From: Saliniramus sp050485405
Lineage (GTDB): Bacteria > Pseudomonadota > Alphaproteobacteria > Rhizobiales > Beijerinckiaceae
Direction: 5' to 3'
NCBI GenBank assembly: GCA_050485405.1
Contig: JBJHBI010000014.1
Coordinates: 6,526-70,525, forward strand
Length of the DNA: 64,000 bases
The notes under the pieces are model-generated. The model saw nothing but the letters and a program-made list of their open reading frames with translations. It made no database searches and was not told the origin of the DNA. Positions 9,501 to 18,436 of the stretch are shown here, in pieces (position 1 is the first letter of the stretch; every line of letters starts with the position of its first letter). A program made the position numbers and the translations under genes.

Positions 9501-10100
9501 ATGAGTCAGACATCGCGCAGCGCCCGTGTAGAGCGCAGTACCGCAGAAACCGATATCGATCTGAGGCTGGATCTCGACGGAACCGGCGCCATCACCATCG
9601 AAACCGGCATCGGTTTCTTCGATCACATGCTGGAGCTCTTCGCGCGCCATGCTTTGTTCGATCTGACGTTGAAGGCGAAGGGCGATCTGCATGTCGACGA
9701 CCACCACACGGTGGAGGATGTCGGCATTGCGCTGGGGCAGGCCTTCCGTACGGCACTGGGCGATAAAAAAGGCATCGCCCGCTATGCCGATATGCACATG
9801 CCCATGGACGAGACGCTGACCCGTGTCGCGATCGACATTTCGGGCCGCGCCTTCCTCGTCTTCCGCACGCAGTTTCCTACCCAGAAGATCGGCAACTTCG
9901 ATACCGAACTGGTGCGCGAGTTCTTCCAGGCCTTCAGCGCGAATGCCGGGGTGACGCTGCATGTGGAGACGCTCTACGGCGACAACAGCCACCATATCGC
10001 CGAGAGCTGCTTCAAGGGATTGGCGCGGGTCTTGCGACGCGCGGTTGCGACCGAACCGCGCGAGGCCGGGCGCGTTCCCTCCACCAAGGGGATGCTCTGA
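9501..10100 (+). CDS. hisB: Imidazoleglycerol-phosphate dehydratase
   Basis: Dehydrates imidazole-glycerol phosphate to imidazole-acetol phosphate, the sixth step of histidine synthesis. This is the monofunctional 199-residue form without the histidinol-phosphatase domain; a separate HisN-like gene is present at 54939-55724. The metal-binding repeats are visible as FFDHMLELFARH, DDHHTVEDVGI and the second set DNSHHIAESCFKG. It begins the his group and diverges from hslV across about 140-175 bp that should hold both promoters. Confidence 0.97.
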   Translation: MSQTSRSARVERSTAETDIDLRLDLDGTGAITIETGIGFFDHMLELFARHALFDLTLKAKGDLHVDDHHTVEDVGIALGQAFRTALGDKKGIARYADMHMPMDETLTRVAIDISGRAFLVFRTQFPTQKIGNFDTELVREFFQAFSANAGVTLHVETLYGDNSHHIAESCFKGLARVLRRAVATEPREAGRVPSTKGML

Positions 10101-10168
10101 GGGTTGCCCCGTCCGCCCCCGGGCGGTTTCGCCGAGATTGACTGATCGATACTGGAGCCGCGTCCGGC

Positions 10169-10678
10169 ATGCAGGTTTTTACCGTTCATTTGCCAGCCAA
10201 TGCCCGCCCGGGTGATCCCGAGGCGTTCGACCGTGCCGTGCTGGTGCGCGACGGCTTCCATTTCTTCGCCTTTCTCTTCACCGTCCTGTGGTTTCTCTAT
10301 CACCGGCTCTGGCTCGCGGCACTGGGCGTGTTCGTTGCGGTCGCCGTGTTCGGCGTCATCGTCGATCGCATGGCGCTCGCGCCCTGGGCCGGGCTCGGGG
10401 CGCATCTGCTCGTCTCCGCGCTGATCGGACTCGAAGCCTCGAGCCTCAAGCGCTGGACCTATCGCCGCAACGGCTACACCCTCGTCGACGTCGTGTCCGG
10501 TATCGACGAGGAGGAGGCCGAGGCCAAGGCCTGCGCCCGCTGGATCGCGCGCGGCGAGAGCAGCAAGGACGACCCACCGCCACCCCCCTCATCCTTCGAC
10601 TGGCCCAAACCCGCCCGCAGCGACGCCACCCGGCGTGAGAGCGGCGTGATCGGCCTGTTTCCGGAGCGCTCGCGATGA
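10169..10678 (+). CDS. DUF2628 small membrane protein
   Basis: 169-residue DUF2628 protein of unknown role. It starts MQVFTVH, carries a hydrophobic core of about three membrane segments between residues 30 and 90, and ends in a soluble tail with a DDPPPPPSS proline run. DUF2628 genes sit between hisB and hisH in many alphaproteobacteria, so this is conserved context and not an insertion. Its stop overlaps the hisH ATG (ATGA), so the two are probably translated together. Confidence 0.85.
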   Translation: MQVFTVHLPANARPGDPEAFDRAVLVRDGFHFFAFLFTVLWFLYHRLWLAALGVFVAVAVFGVIVDRMALAPWAGLGAHLLVSALIGLEASSLKRWTYRRNGYTLVDVVSGIDEEEAEAKACARWIARGESSKDDPPPPPSSFDWPKPARSDATRRESGVIGLFPERSR

Positions 10679-11325
10679 GCATCGCCATCATCGATTACGG
10701 ATCGGGTAACCTGCATTCTGCGCAGAAATCATTCGAGCGCGCCGCCCGCGAGGCCGGCATTGCGACGCCGATCATCGTCACCGATGATCCGCAGAAAGTG
10801 CGCGACGCCGAGCGTATCGTCCTGCCGGGCGTAGGCGCCTTCGCCGATTGCCGGCGCGGGCTCCATGCCGTGACCGGGATGACCGAGGCGCTCCATGAAG
10901 CGGTCCGTGTACGTGGCAAGCCTTTCCTCGGGATCTGCGTCGGCATGCAGCTTCTCGCCACGCGGGGGCTCGAACACGAGATCTCGCAGGGGCTCGACTG
11001 GATCCACGGCGACGTCACCGCGATCCGCCCGCGCGACGCGCATCTCAAGATCCCGCATATGGGCTGGAACGTGCTGCATCCGCAGCGCGAACACCCGCTG
11101 CTTTCCGATATCGCGACCGGCCCTAACGGGCTGCACGCTTACTTCGTGCATTCCTACGCGTTGACGCCGGATGATCCGCAAGACGTCGTCGCCGTCACCG
11201 ATTACGGCGGTCCGGTCACCGCGATCGTGGCGCGCGACAACATGGCCGGCACGCAATTCCATCCCGAAAAGAGCCAGAAGCTGGGTCTGGCCCTGATTGC
11301 CAATTTCCTGAGGTGGCGCCCGTGA
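10675..11325 (+). CDS. hisH: Imidazole glycerol phosphate synthase, glutaminase subunit
   Basis: Class I glutamine amidotransferase subunit that supplies ammonia to HisF. The nucleophile Cys88 is in GICVGMQLL and the His-Glu pair of the triad is in QFHPEKSQ near residue 200. Length 216 is normal. It overlaps the DUF2628 stop upstream and the GTG of hisA downstream (GTGA), so it is part of a coupled operon. Its obligate partner hisF does not follow hisA here and is not in this window. Confidence 0.97.
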   Translation: MSIAIIDYGSGNLHSAQKSFERAAREAGIATPIIVTDDPQKVRDAERIVLPGVGAFADCRRGLHAVTGMTEALHEAVRVRGKPFLGICVGMQLLATRGLEHEISQGLDWIHGDVTAIRPRDAHLKIPHMGWNVLHPQREHPLLSDIATGPNGLHAYFVHSYALTPDDPQDVVAVTDYGGPVTAIVARDNMAGTQFHPEKSQKLGLALIANFLRWRP

Positions 11326-12056
11326 TTCTCTTTCCCGCGATCGATCTGAAGGAAGGCCGTTGCGTGCGGCTCATCCAGGGCGACATGGAGCAGGCCACCG
11401 TCTTCAACGACGATCCGGCGGATCAGGCCGCCACCTTCGCGCGTCAGGGCTTCGAATGGCTCCACTGCGTCGATCTCGACGGCGCCTTCGCCGGCAAGCC
11501 GATGAACGGCGCGGCGGTGGATCGCATTCTGGAGGCGATCGACATTCCGGTTCAGCTCGGCGGCGGCATCCGCGACATGCGCACCCTCGAAGCCTGGCTC
11601 TCGAAAGGCGTCGCGCGCGTCGTCATCGGCACGGGCGCGGTGCGGGACCCGTCCTTCGTGCGTGAGGCGGCGCGGCTGCATCCGGGCAGGATCGCGGTGG
11701 GGATCGACGCCAAGGACGGGCGCGTCGCCGTGGAGGGCTGGGCCGAGACCTCCACGCTGACGGCGGAGGAGCTCGGACGGCGCTTCGAGGATGCCGGGGT
11801 CGCTGCCATCATCTATACCGACATCGCCCGCGACGGCATTCTCAAGGGGCTCAATATCGAGATGACGCTGGCTCTGGCCGAGGCGGTCTCGATCCCCGTC
11901 ATCGCCTCCGGCGGTCTCGCCTCGATCGAAGACGTGGCCCGCCTGCTCCAGCCCGATTGCGCCGCGCTCGCCGGTGCGATTTCGGGCCGCGCGCTCTATG
12001 ACGGGCGGATCGATCCGGCCCAGGCGCTGGCGATGATCCGGGACGCGCGCGACTGA
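11322..12056 (+). CDS. hisA: Phosphoribosylformimino-AICAR-phosphate isomerase
   Basis: Beta/alpha-barrel isomerase acting before the HisFH synthase in histidine synthesis. With the GTG at 11322, which overlaps the hisH stop, the protein has 244 residues and begins MILFPAIDLKEGRCVRL, the usual HisA start with the catalytic aspartate at position 8. The second catalytic aspartate is in IIYTDIARDGILKG and the phosphate-binding end is SGGLAS / GAISGRALYDG. An MFS gene runs into it from the opposite strand with a 5-bp gap, so no hisF or hisE follows. Confidence 0.97.
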   Translation: MILFPAIDLKEGRCVRLIQGDMEQATVFNDDPADQAATFARQGFEWLHCVDLDGAFAGKPMNGAAVDRILEAIDIPVQLGGGIRDMRTLEAWLSKGVARVVIGTGAVRDPSFVREAARLHPGRIAVGIDAKDGRVAVEGWAETSTLTAEELGRRFEDAGVAAIIYTDIARDGILKGLNIEMTLALAEAVSIPVIASGGLASIEDVARLLQPDCAALAGAISGRALYDGRIDPAQALAMIRDARD

Positions 12057-12061
12057 GGCGC

Positions 12062-13255
12062 TCACGAATAGCGGAAGCCCGAGCGCATCCGCACGGCGAT
12101 CACGATCAGATAGAAGGCGAAGAGGCTCGCCATGGCGATGGCGAAGCCGTGGGGGCGGTAGAGGTCGATGCCTGCGCCGCTCAGCGGTGGGCCGATGACC
12201 ATGCCGGCATTGTAGAGGATGACGAAGGCGGCATTCGCCGCTGCGAGATCGCCGCCGGAGAAGCGTGCGCCCAGATGCGCGAGCCCGACCGTGTAGAACC
12301 CGCCGGCGACCCCGCCCCAGACCAGCAGCAACAGGCTGAATCCGATCACGCTCTGCGCCACGAAGGGCATGACGAGGGCGCCGACGAGACCCACCACGGC
12401 GATCATGAAGAGCACCATCCGCCGGTCGATACGGTCCGAAATCGCCCCGAGCGGGATCTGGAAGACGACGTTGCCGAGCGCCATCAGGCTCGCGAGCAAG
12501 GCTGCGCCCGCCGCCGCGTAACCGAGTTCGAGCCCGTAGATCGGCAGGATCGCGAAGCCCCCGCTCTCCACCGCGCCGAAGATCAGGGCGGCGAGCGTCG
12601 CGGCGGGGGCGGCGAGGATGAAGGAGAGGACGGTGCGCCCCGTGCCGCGATCGATGCGCGGCGAGATCCCGCGCGCGAGAAACAACGGTATCGCAGCCAG
12701 GAGGCAGAGCAAGGCTCCCGCGATATAGGGCGGCCAGCCCTGCGTCCCCGTCAGCGACAAAACCGCAGGCCCGGCGGCGAAGCCGAGCGCGAGCACGGTG
12801 GAATAGATCCCCATGACGAAACCGCGTCGTTCCGGCGGGGCGGCGGAATTCACCCAGTATTCCGACAGAACGAACAACGTGCCCAGCGCCATCGAGAAGA
12901 CGAAGCGCAGCGGAAACCAAAGCAGGATGTCGTAGGTCAGCTTGAAGGCGATCAGGCTCGATGCGGCGAGGAACACGGCAGCGAGCAGCAGCGGCAACAC
13001 GCCGGTGCGCGCGGCGATGCGGGGCACGAAGGGCACCGTCATGACCGCGGCGATGCCCGCGATCGCGGTATTGGCGCCGATCAGCGCGCCGGAAGCCCCC
13101 ATACGCTCCATTTCGAGCGAGATCAGCGGCATCGACAGGCTCAGGCCGATGCCGATACAGGTCATGCAGCAGATGGCGGCGGCGATGGAAGCGTTGCGCG
13201 CGCGGATCAGCGCCCGATCGCGCAAAGCTTCGTCCTGCCCCTCGGCATCGTGCAT
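12062..13255 (-). CDS. MFS transporter (YcaD-like)
   Basis: 397-residue major-facilitator permease with about twelve predicted membrane helices. The pattern (SLSMPLISLEMERMGASGALIGANTA in helix 1-2, SEYWVN, DRIDRR in the central loop) resembles the YcaD/UMF1-like efflux-type carriers. Substrate cannot be inferred. It lies 12 bp after the Nudix gene on the same strand, so it is probably the last gene of the rnr-DUF983-Nudix-MFS transcript. Confidence 0.88.
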   Translation of the reverse strand: MHDAEGQDEALRDRALIRARNASIAAAICCMTCIGIGLSLSMPLISLEMERMGASGALIGANTAIAGIAAVMTVPFVPRIAARTGVLPLLLAAVFLAASSLIAFKLTYDILLWFPLRFVFSMALGTLFVLSEYWVNSAAPPERRGFVMGIYSTVLALGFAAGPAVLSLTGTQGWPPYIAGALLCLLAAIPLFLARGISPRIDRGTGRTVLSFILAAPAATLAALIFGAVESGGFAILPIYGLELGYAAAGAALLASLMALGNVVFQIPLGAISDRIDRRMVLFMIAVVGLVGALVMPFVAQSVIGFSLLLLVWGGVAGGFYTVGLAHLGARFSGGDLAAANAAFVILYNAGMVIGPPLSGAGIDLYRPHGFAIAMASLFAFYLIVIAVRMRSGFRYS

Positions 13256-13267
13256 GGGGAGCGATCC

Positions 13268-14068
13268 TCAGACATATTCACGCACGAAGGCGCCGCGCTT
13301 CTCGTAATAGAAGGGCACCGGCAGCATCGGATCGAACCCGGCATCGAGGCGCGCATCGAGTTCGTCGAGAACCACATGGGTGATCGTCGGCAGATCGAGC
13401 CCGCGCGCCTGCGAGAGCGGGATCCAGACGAGTTCGGTGAGTTCCGAATCGGGTCCGACGAAGCCCGGCTCCTCGCGCACCACCATCTCGCGATCCACGG
13501 CGAAGAAACGCGTATCGAAGCGCTTGGGCCGGCGCGGCGGGGTGATGGCGCGGGCGACGAATTGCAGCACGTCGAGTTCGGGATAGACCCCTGCATCGAT
13601 GAAAGCCCGCCACGGCCCGTCGATCTCGATTTCGGGCGCGCCGTAATCGGCGGAGCCCAGCATCACGCCGGTCTCTTCGTAGGTCTCACGGATCGCAGCC
13701 AGCGCGAGCGCGCGGTTGCGGCTGGAAGTAGGGCGCACGACGCGGGCGGAGAGCGCGGCGTCGGTGCGGTCGTCGAGCATGCCGGCGGCGAGCATGCGCC
13801 GGTCGCCGGGCTCGATCCGCCCGCCGGGGAAGACGAACTTGCCGGGCATGAATTTATGCCCCTCATGGCGCTTGCCCATCAGGACGCTGGGTTCGGACCG
13901 GGTGCGATCGAGAACGATCAGCGTCGCGGCGTCGCGCGGACGGACATTCGGCCAGCGACGCTCGCGCTCGGCCCGCGTCAGGCGGTCGGTCATAGGGTTC
14001 GAAACGGGGTTGGAACCGGGGTTCGAATCGGGATTGCTGGTGGCGGTCACGCGGTCGTCCTCATTCAT
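13268..14068 (-). CDS. Nudix hydrolase
   Basis: Cytosolic pyrophosphohydrolase of the Nudix superfamily, 266 residues. The Nudix box is split by a loop: FPGGRIEPGDRR at about residues 80-91, then REtyEETG about forty residues later, an arrangement seen in NUDT19/NUDT8-like members. The N-terminus holds four SNP tripeptides from a 12-bp repeat. ATG 14068 is chosen because it overlaps the DUF983 stop by a few bases. Substrate is unknown; CoA or nucleoside diphosphates are common for relatives. Confidence 0.88.
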   Translation of the reverse strand: MNEDDRVTATSNPDSNPGSNPVSNPMTDRLTRAERERRWPNVRPRDAATLIVLDRTRSEPSVLMGKRHEGHKFMPGKFVFPGGRIEPGDRRMLAAGMLDDRTDAALSARVVRPTSSRNRALALAAIRETYEETGVMLGSADYGAPEIEIDGPWRAFIDAGVYPELDVLQFVARAITPPRRPKRFDTRFFAVDREMVVREEPGFVGPDSELTELVWIPLSQARGLDLPTITHVVLDELDARLDAGFDPMLPVPFYYEKRGAFVREYV

Positions 14069-14489
14069 TCTCGTCGTTGCGGCTCGCCGAATCGGGCGCG
14101 CCGAATCCATGCATGCCGAGTGCGTATTGCAGCCCCACGACGGCGCCCTTCATCGGCTGCAGCACTGCCAGGGCGAGCACCACGGTCAGGAGTGGCCAGA
14201 CGCTCATATGAAACCACAAAGCCGGTTCGTAGCGCATCTCGGAGATGTAGATACCGGTTCCGACGATCTTCCCCACCACGAAAATCGTGAGATATGGCGG
14301 AAAATCATCGGCGCGGTGATGGTGCAGTTCCTGACCGCAGGCATCGCATACGCCGCGCACCTTCAGATAGGAGGAAAACGCGCGCCCTTCGCCGCAGGCC
14401 GGGCAGCGGCAGCCGAGCCCGCGCATCACCGCGCGCATCCATTCACCGGAACCCGCCTCGAGGCTTTTGCCGATCCGATTGCCGCTCAT
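14061..14489 (-). CDS. DUF983 zinc-ribbon membrane protein
   Basis: 142-residue protein with a CPACGEG / CDACGQE pair of CxxC motifs (a likely zinc ribbon) followed by two membrane helices. DUF983 proteins are conserved in alphaproteobacteria directly after rnr; one proposed role is in cytochrome-oxidase or envelope maturation but this is not established. ATG 14489 lies 10 bp after the rnr stop and has GAGGA upstream; the longer frame overlapping rnr is rejected. Confidence 0.87.
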   Translation of the reverse strand: MSGNRIGKSLEAGSGEWMRAVMRGLGCRCPACGEGRAFSSYLKVRGVCDACGQELHHHRADDFPPYLTIFVVGKIVGTGIYISEMRYEPALWFHMSVWPLLTVVLALAVLQPMKGAVVGLQYALGMHGFGAPDSASRNDENE

Positions 14490-14499
14490 GCGTCGATCC

Positions 14500-16869
14500 T
14501 CATTTGCGTCCTTTACCGCCCTTGCGCCGGGCGGTGGAGCCGATACGCACCTTCGTGCCGGCCCCCTTGCGCCCGCCCGGTTTTCCCCCACCCCCCTTGC
14601 CGCGCCGGCCATGCGGCAACGGCGCCGCGCCCTTGCGCCCCTCGGAGATGATCTCGAAGCGCAGGGCACCCTGGACGGGGGCGGCCTCGACGAGCTTGAC
14701 CGTCACCCGGTCGCCGAGGCGGAAGGTCTCGCCTGTGCGATCGCCGACGAGGGCGTGGCCGTATTCCTCGTAGCGGAAATAATCGTCGCCGATGGTGGAG
14801 GCGGGGACGAAACCGTCGGCGCCGGTATGATCGAGCTTCACGAACAGGCCCGATTTGGTGACCCCGGATATCTGACCCTCGAAGGTCGCGCCGATCCTGT
14901 CGGCGAGGTGATGGGCGATCAGCCGGTCGATGGTCTCGCGCTCCGCCGCCATGGCACGCCGCTCCGCCGCCGAAATGCGGGCCGCGATCTCGGCGAGCTG
15001 GTCATGCGTGGTCTCGGGGTGCAGCCCGTCCTTGCCCAGACCATGGGCGGAGATCAGCGCGCGATGCACGATCAGATCGGCATAGCGGCGGATCGGCGAG
15101 GTGAAATGCGCGTAGCGGCGCAGATTGAGGCCGAAATGGCCGTAATTCTGCGATGTGTATTCCGCCTGCGCCTGGGTGCGCAGAATTACCTCGTTGATGA
15201 AGGTCTGGTGCTCCAGCCCCTCCACCGCCTTCAGGATGCGGTTGAAGATGGTGGGACGCAGCGCGCCCTGCTTGGGCAGTTTCATCGCCACGGAGGAGAG
15301 CACTTCGCCGAGCGCATGCATCTTGGTGAGCGAGGGCTCGTCATGAGCGCGATAGATGAAGGGGATCTTCGCTTTCTCGAGCGCCTCGGCGGCGGCGACG
15401 TTTGCCAGGATCATGCATTCCTCGATCAGCCGGTGCGCATCGAGCCGCTCGGGCACGAGCACCTGATCGACCATGCCTTCGGCATCGAGGATGATCTTGC
15501 GCTCGGGCAGGTCTAGGGCGAGCGGCTGGCGCTCGTCGCGGGCGCGCGCGAGACAGCGATAGCAGGCATAGAGCGGTTCGAGGACGGATCCGAGGATCGG
15601 CGCGGTGATCTCGTCGGTGCGCCCGTCGATCGCGGCCTGGGCCTGCTGATAGGACAGGCGCGCCGCCGAGCGGATCATCACGCGGTGGAAGGAGTGGCTC
15701 TTCTTCAGCCCGTCGGAGCCGATCACCATGCGCACGGCGAGCGCCGGACGGTCCTCGAGGGGGCGCAGCGAGCACAGATCGTTGGAGATGCGCTCGGGCA
15801 GCATCGGCACCACGCGGTCGGGGAAATAGACCGAGTTGCCGCGCTCCAGCGCCTCGCGGTCGAGCGCCGAGCCGGGGCGGATATAGGCCGCGACATCCGC
15901 GATGGCGACGGTGAGGACGAAGCCGCCCTCGTTCTTCGGATCATCGTCGGGAAGCGCATGCACCGCGTCGTCGTGATCCTTGGCATCGGCGGGATCGATG
16001 GTGATGATCGGCAAGTCGCGCCAATCCTCGCGGCCCGCGAGCCCGACATGCTCCGCCGCCTCGGCCTCCGCGACCACCTTGTCGGGAAAGACATGGGGAA
16101 TGTTGTGGGCGTGCAGCGCGACGAGGCTCACGGCTTTTTCCGATTTCATCGAGCCGAGCCGCTCGCGGACCTTGGCCATGTCGAGCCCGTAGCGCTTTTG
16201 CGGCGCCACATGCACCGAGACGAGATCGCCATCCCCCGCGCCGCCCTCGTCGCCGGGGGCGATGGCGAGCTCCTTGCCGAGCATTTTTTTATCGACCGGG
16301 ATCAGCCGACCCCCGCCCGTCGGCAGAGGCCGGAAAATTCCCAGAATCTGCGCCTTCTGCTTGGGCAGGATCTTGATCACGCGCCCGGTATAGGCCGGGC
16401 CTTCCTCGTCCTCGTCGTTGCGGGCGATGCGCAATAGCGCACGGTCATGAATACCCGGTGCGGGCAGGCCGGGCTTCGCGCGACGCGACAGGCTCACGAG
16501 GATGCGTGGCGCGGCTCCGTCATCCGCCTCGTCCCATTCGGCGGGCACGGCGATCAGTTCGCCGTCCTCGTCGCGCGCGACGATATCGGCGAGGACGACC
16601 GGCGGCAGCATGTCCTTGCCGGTGAGGCGCTTGCGCTTGCGATCTATGACGCCTTCGTCTTCCAGCTCCTTGACGAGATGCTTGAGGAAGATGCGGTCGC
16701 CGCCCTTGATGCCGAAGGCGCGCGCGATCTCGCGGCGCCCGACCTTGCCGGTCTGCTCCTTGATGAAGGCGACGATGTCCTCGCGCGAAGGCAGATCGGG
16801 ACGATCACCGCCCTGTGCGTCAGCGGCGGCTTTCGCCTTGCGGCGACGGGTGGTGAGGCGTGTGGGCAA
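14500..16869 (-). CDS. rnr: Ribonuclease R
   Basis: 3'-5' processive exoribonuclease that degrades structured RNA and takes part in RNA quality control. 789 residues: a winged-helix N-terminal domain, OB-fold cold-shock domains, the central RNB domain with the metal-binding DPADAKDHDDAV motif (about residues 290-301) and a C-terminal S1 domain, then a basic Gly/Arg/Lys-rich tail that probably helps RNA binding. It is first in a compact rnr-DUF983-Nudix-MFS series, a conserved alphaproteobacterial order. Confidence 0.96.
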   Translation of the reverse strand: MPTRLTTRRRKAKAAADAQGGDRPDLPSREDIVAFIKEQTGKVGRREIARAFGIKGGDRIFLKHLVKELEDEGVIDRKRKRLTGKDMLPPVVLADIVARDEDGELIAVPAEWDEADDGAAPRILVSLSRRAKPGLPAPGIHDRALLRIARNDEDEEGPAYTGRVIKILPKQKAQILGIFRPLPTGGGRLIPVDKKMLGKELAIAPGDEGGAGDGDLVSVHVAPQKRYGLDMAKVRERLGSMKSEKAVSLVALHAHNIPHVFPDKVVAEAEAAEHVGLAGREDWRDLPIITIDPADAKDHDDAVHALPDDDPKNEGGFVLTVAIADVAAYIRPGSALDREALERGNSVYFPDRVVPMLPERISNDLCSLRPLEDRPALAVRMVIGSDGLKKSHSFHRVMIRSAARLSYQQAQAAIDGRTDEITAPILGSVLEPLYACYRCLARARDERQPLALDLPERKIILDAEGMVDQVLVPERLDAHRLIEECMILANVAAAEALEKAKIPFIYRAHDEPSLTKMHALGEVLSSVAMKLPKQGALRPTIFNRILKAVEGLEHQTFINEVILRTQAQAEYTSQNYGHFGLNLRRYAHFTSPIRRYADLIVHRALISAHGLGKDGLHPETTHDQLAEIAARISAAERRAMAAERETIDRLIAHHLADRIGATFEGQISGVTKSGLFVKLDHTGADGFVPASTIGDDYFRYEEYGHALVGDRTGETFRLGDRVTVKLVEAAPVQGALRFEIISEGRKGAAPLPHGRRGKGGGGKPGGRKGAGTKVRIGSTARRKGGKGRK

Positions 16870-16979
16870 GAAAGTCTCGTGATGGTTGGCGCGATAACCG
16901 GCATGCGCCGGTCCGCACGGGCGAACCGTGATTTCGCCTTATCATATAGGGCTTGCGGCGCCCGAGCGAAAGCCCGCTC

Positions 16980-17291
16980 TCAGCGGGCGCTGCCGCGTGT
17001 CTGCCCGGCGGAAGGAGAAGCCGGCTTCTCGTCGCGGCCCTCGTCGTAGCGCAGGGCCGGCGGCGCCTCCTCGCGGGTGCGGCGATTGGCGAAGCGTGAG
17101 CCCATCAGCGCGCCCGACAGCGCGATCGCGGCGGGCAGGGCGAGGATGATCGAGAGGATCAGAAGGATCGGATAGGCCGCAGCCGGATCCGTCACCCCCG
17201 GCAGGATGGGCAGGAACGCCATGATCAGGCTCGAAATGATCGCGACCAGCGGCAGGAAGACGATCGCTGTGACGATGACACGGGCATTCAT
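16980..17291 (-). CDS. Small two-helix membrane protein of unknown function
   Basis: 103 residues, not recognised. Two hydrophobic helices (about 5-28 and 41-63) are followed by a charged cytosolic tail with RTREEAPPALRYDEG. No known domain seen. It sits alone between rnr and dgoK on the minus strand with 110-130 bp on each side, so it is probably its own transcript. The ATG at 17291 has GGAGG-like purines upstream. Confidence 0.65.
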   Translation of the reverse strand: MNARVIVTAIVFLPLVAIISSLIMAFLPILPGVTDPAAAYPILLILSIILALPAAIALSGALMGSRFANRRTREEAPPALRYDEGRDEKPASPSAGQTRGSAR

Positions 17292-17422
17292 GGCGGCCTC
17301 CGGTATTCCGCTCGGGCGCGTGATGCGGCGGCTGCATCGCGATATGGGCCTCGCAGCACAATATCCGCCGGACGCGTTTCGCCCGGCGATCCGTTACGCT
17401 AACGCGCGCGCATCGATTCGGT

Positions 17423-18436
17423 TCAATCCGCCCCGGATCCGGCGAGCGCATGCAGCGCGGCGAGCCCCGCGCCGGCGGCGCCGGGAGGCGCGATCCGGGC
17501 GGTGAGGCCATGCGCCTCGCAAGCCTCCGCATAGCGGTCAGCGAGATCGCCTCGCCCGATGATTGTGCAAGCGCGGGCATCCGGCTCACCGCTCGCGCGG
17601 GCGAGGCTGCGCATCTGCGCGACCTCGCTGCCGATCAGCAGGCCGGACAGATAATCCTCGATTTCCTCCGCCGCGAGCCTCTCGCAGAGAACGAGCGAGC
17701 GCGCCGAGAAGAGTTTCGCGAGGAGATCGTCGCCGCGCGGTCCTGCCGTCGCGATGCCCTTCGCGAAGGCCTCCCGATCACGCGGCACTCCGCCACCCTC
17801 CGTTCCGCCACCCTCCGTTCCGCCACCCGCCGCTGCGTCATCGCCCCGCTTCGGCATCAGCGCGCCGAGGATCGAATGTTGCTTCAACGTGCCGTAGAGC
17901 TCACCCGTCAGGAGCGTGCGAAACCGCGCGATCCGCCCGTCTTCGATGCGTACCCATTTGGTGTGGGTGCCGGGCAGGATCAGCAGCGGCGCGGGCTCGT
18001 CGGCGCGCGGGCCCTGCTCCAGATAACCGATGATCTCGGTCTCCTCGCCGCGCATCACGTCCGGATAGGGGCCGTTCTCGTCGCGCAGCCCGGGCACGAA
18101 GGCGATGGTCCCGCCATCCGGGAGGCTTCGGCGCACGAGGGCACGTGCGAGCGCCTGCGCATCGGCTGGAAGCGGCAGATACGGCGTTTCGACCCAGCCG
18201 TTTCGGCTCGTGATCATGCCCGAGGCATAGACCGGCAGATCCGCATGCGCCCGACGCCACGGCGCGATCGCCTCGGCGAAGATCTCCGCGAAAGCGCCTT
18301 GCGCGCGGCGTATCCCGCGATCGCTGTCATGGCTCTCGATCAGCCGGCCCGCAGCATCGAGCAGCATCACGCGCAGGCTGGTCGTGCCCCAATCGAGGCC
18401 GATCAGCGCCGCCTTGCCCGTCGCATCGGCGGCCAT
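17423..18436 (-). CDS. dgoK: 2-dehydro-3-deoxygalactonokinase
   Basis: Phosphorylates 2-keto-3-deoxygalactonate in galactonate catabolism. 337 residues of the DgoK family (ASKHA fold): LIGLDWGTTSLRVMLLD at the N-terminus, ASGMITSRNGWVETPYLPLPA, and LPGTHTKWVRIEDG. An internal GGGTEGGGTEGGG run near residue 205, from three 15-bp repeats, is probably a surface-loop expansion. The ATG overlaps the stop of the IclR gene by one base, so kinase and regulator are one transcript. No DgoA aldolase or dehydratase follows in the window. Confidence 0.92.
   Translation of the reverse strand: MAADATGKAALIGLDWGTTSLRVMLLDAAGRLIESHDSDRGIRRAQGAFAEIFAEAIAPWRRAHADLPVYASGMITSRNGWVETPYLPLPADAQALARALVRRSLPDGGTIAFVPGLRDENGPYPDVMRGEETEIIGYLEQGPRADEPAPLLILPGTHTKWVRIEDGRIARFRTLLTGELYGTLKQHSILGALMPKRGDDAAAGGGTEGGGTEGGGVPRDREAFAKGIATAGPRGDDLLAKLFSARSLVLCERLAAEEIEDYLSGLLIGSEVAQMRSLARASGEPDARACTIIGRGDLADRYAEACEAHGLTARIAPPGAAGAGLAALHALAGSGAD

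Noticed and set aside
12149..14290. 713-codon plus-strand reading frame
   Set aside because: Antisense of MFS and Nudix genes; low-complexity composition.
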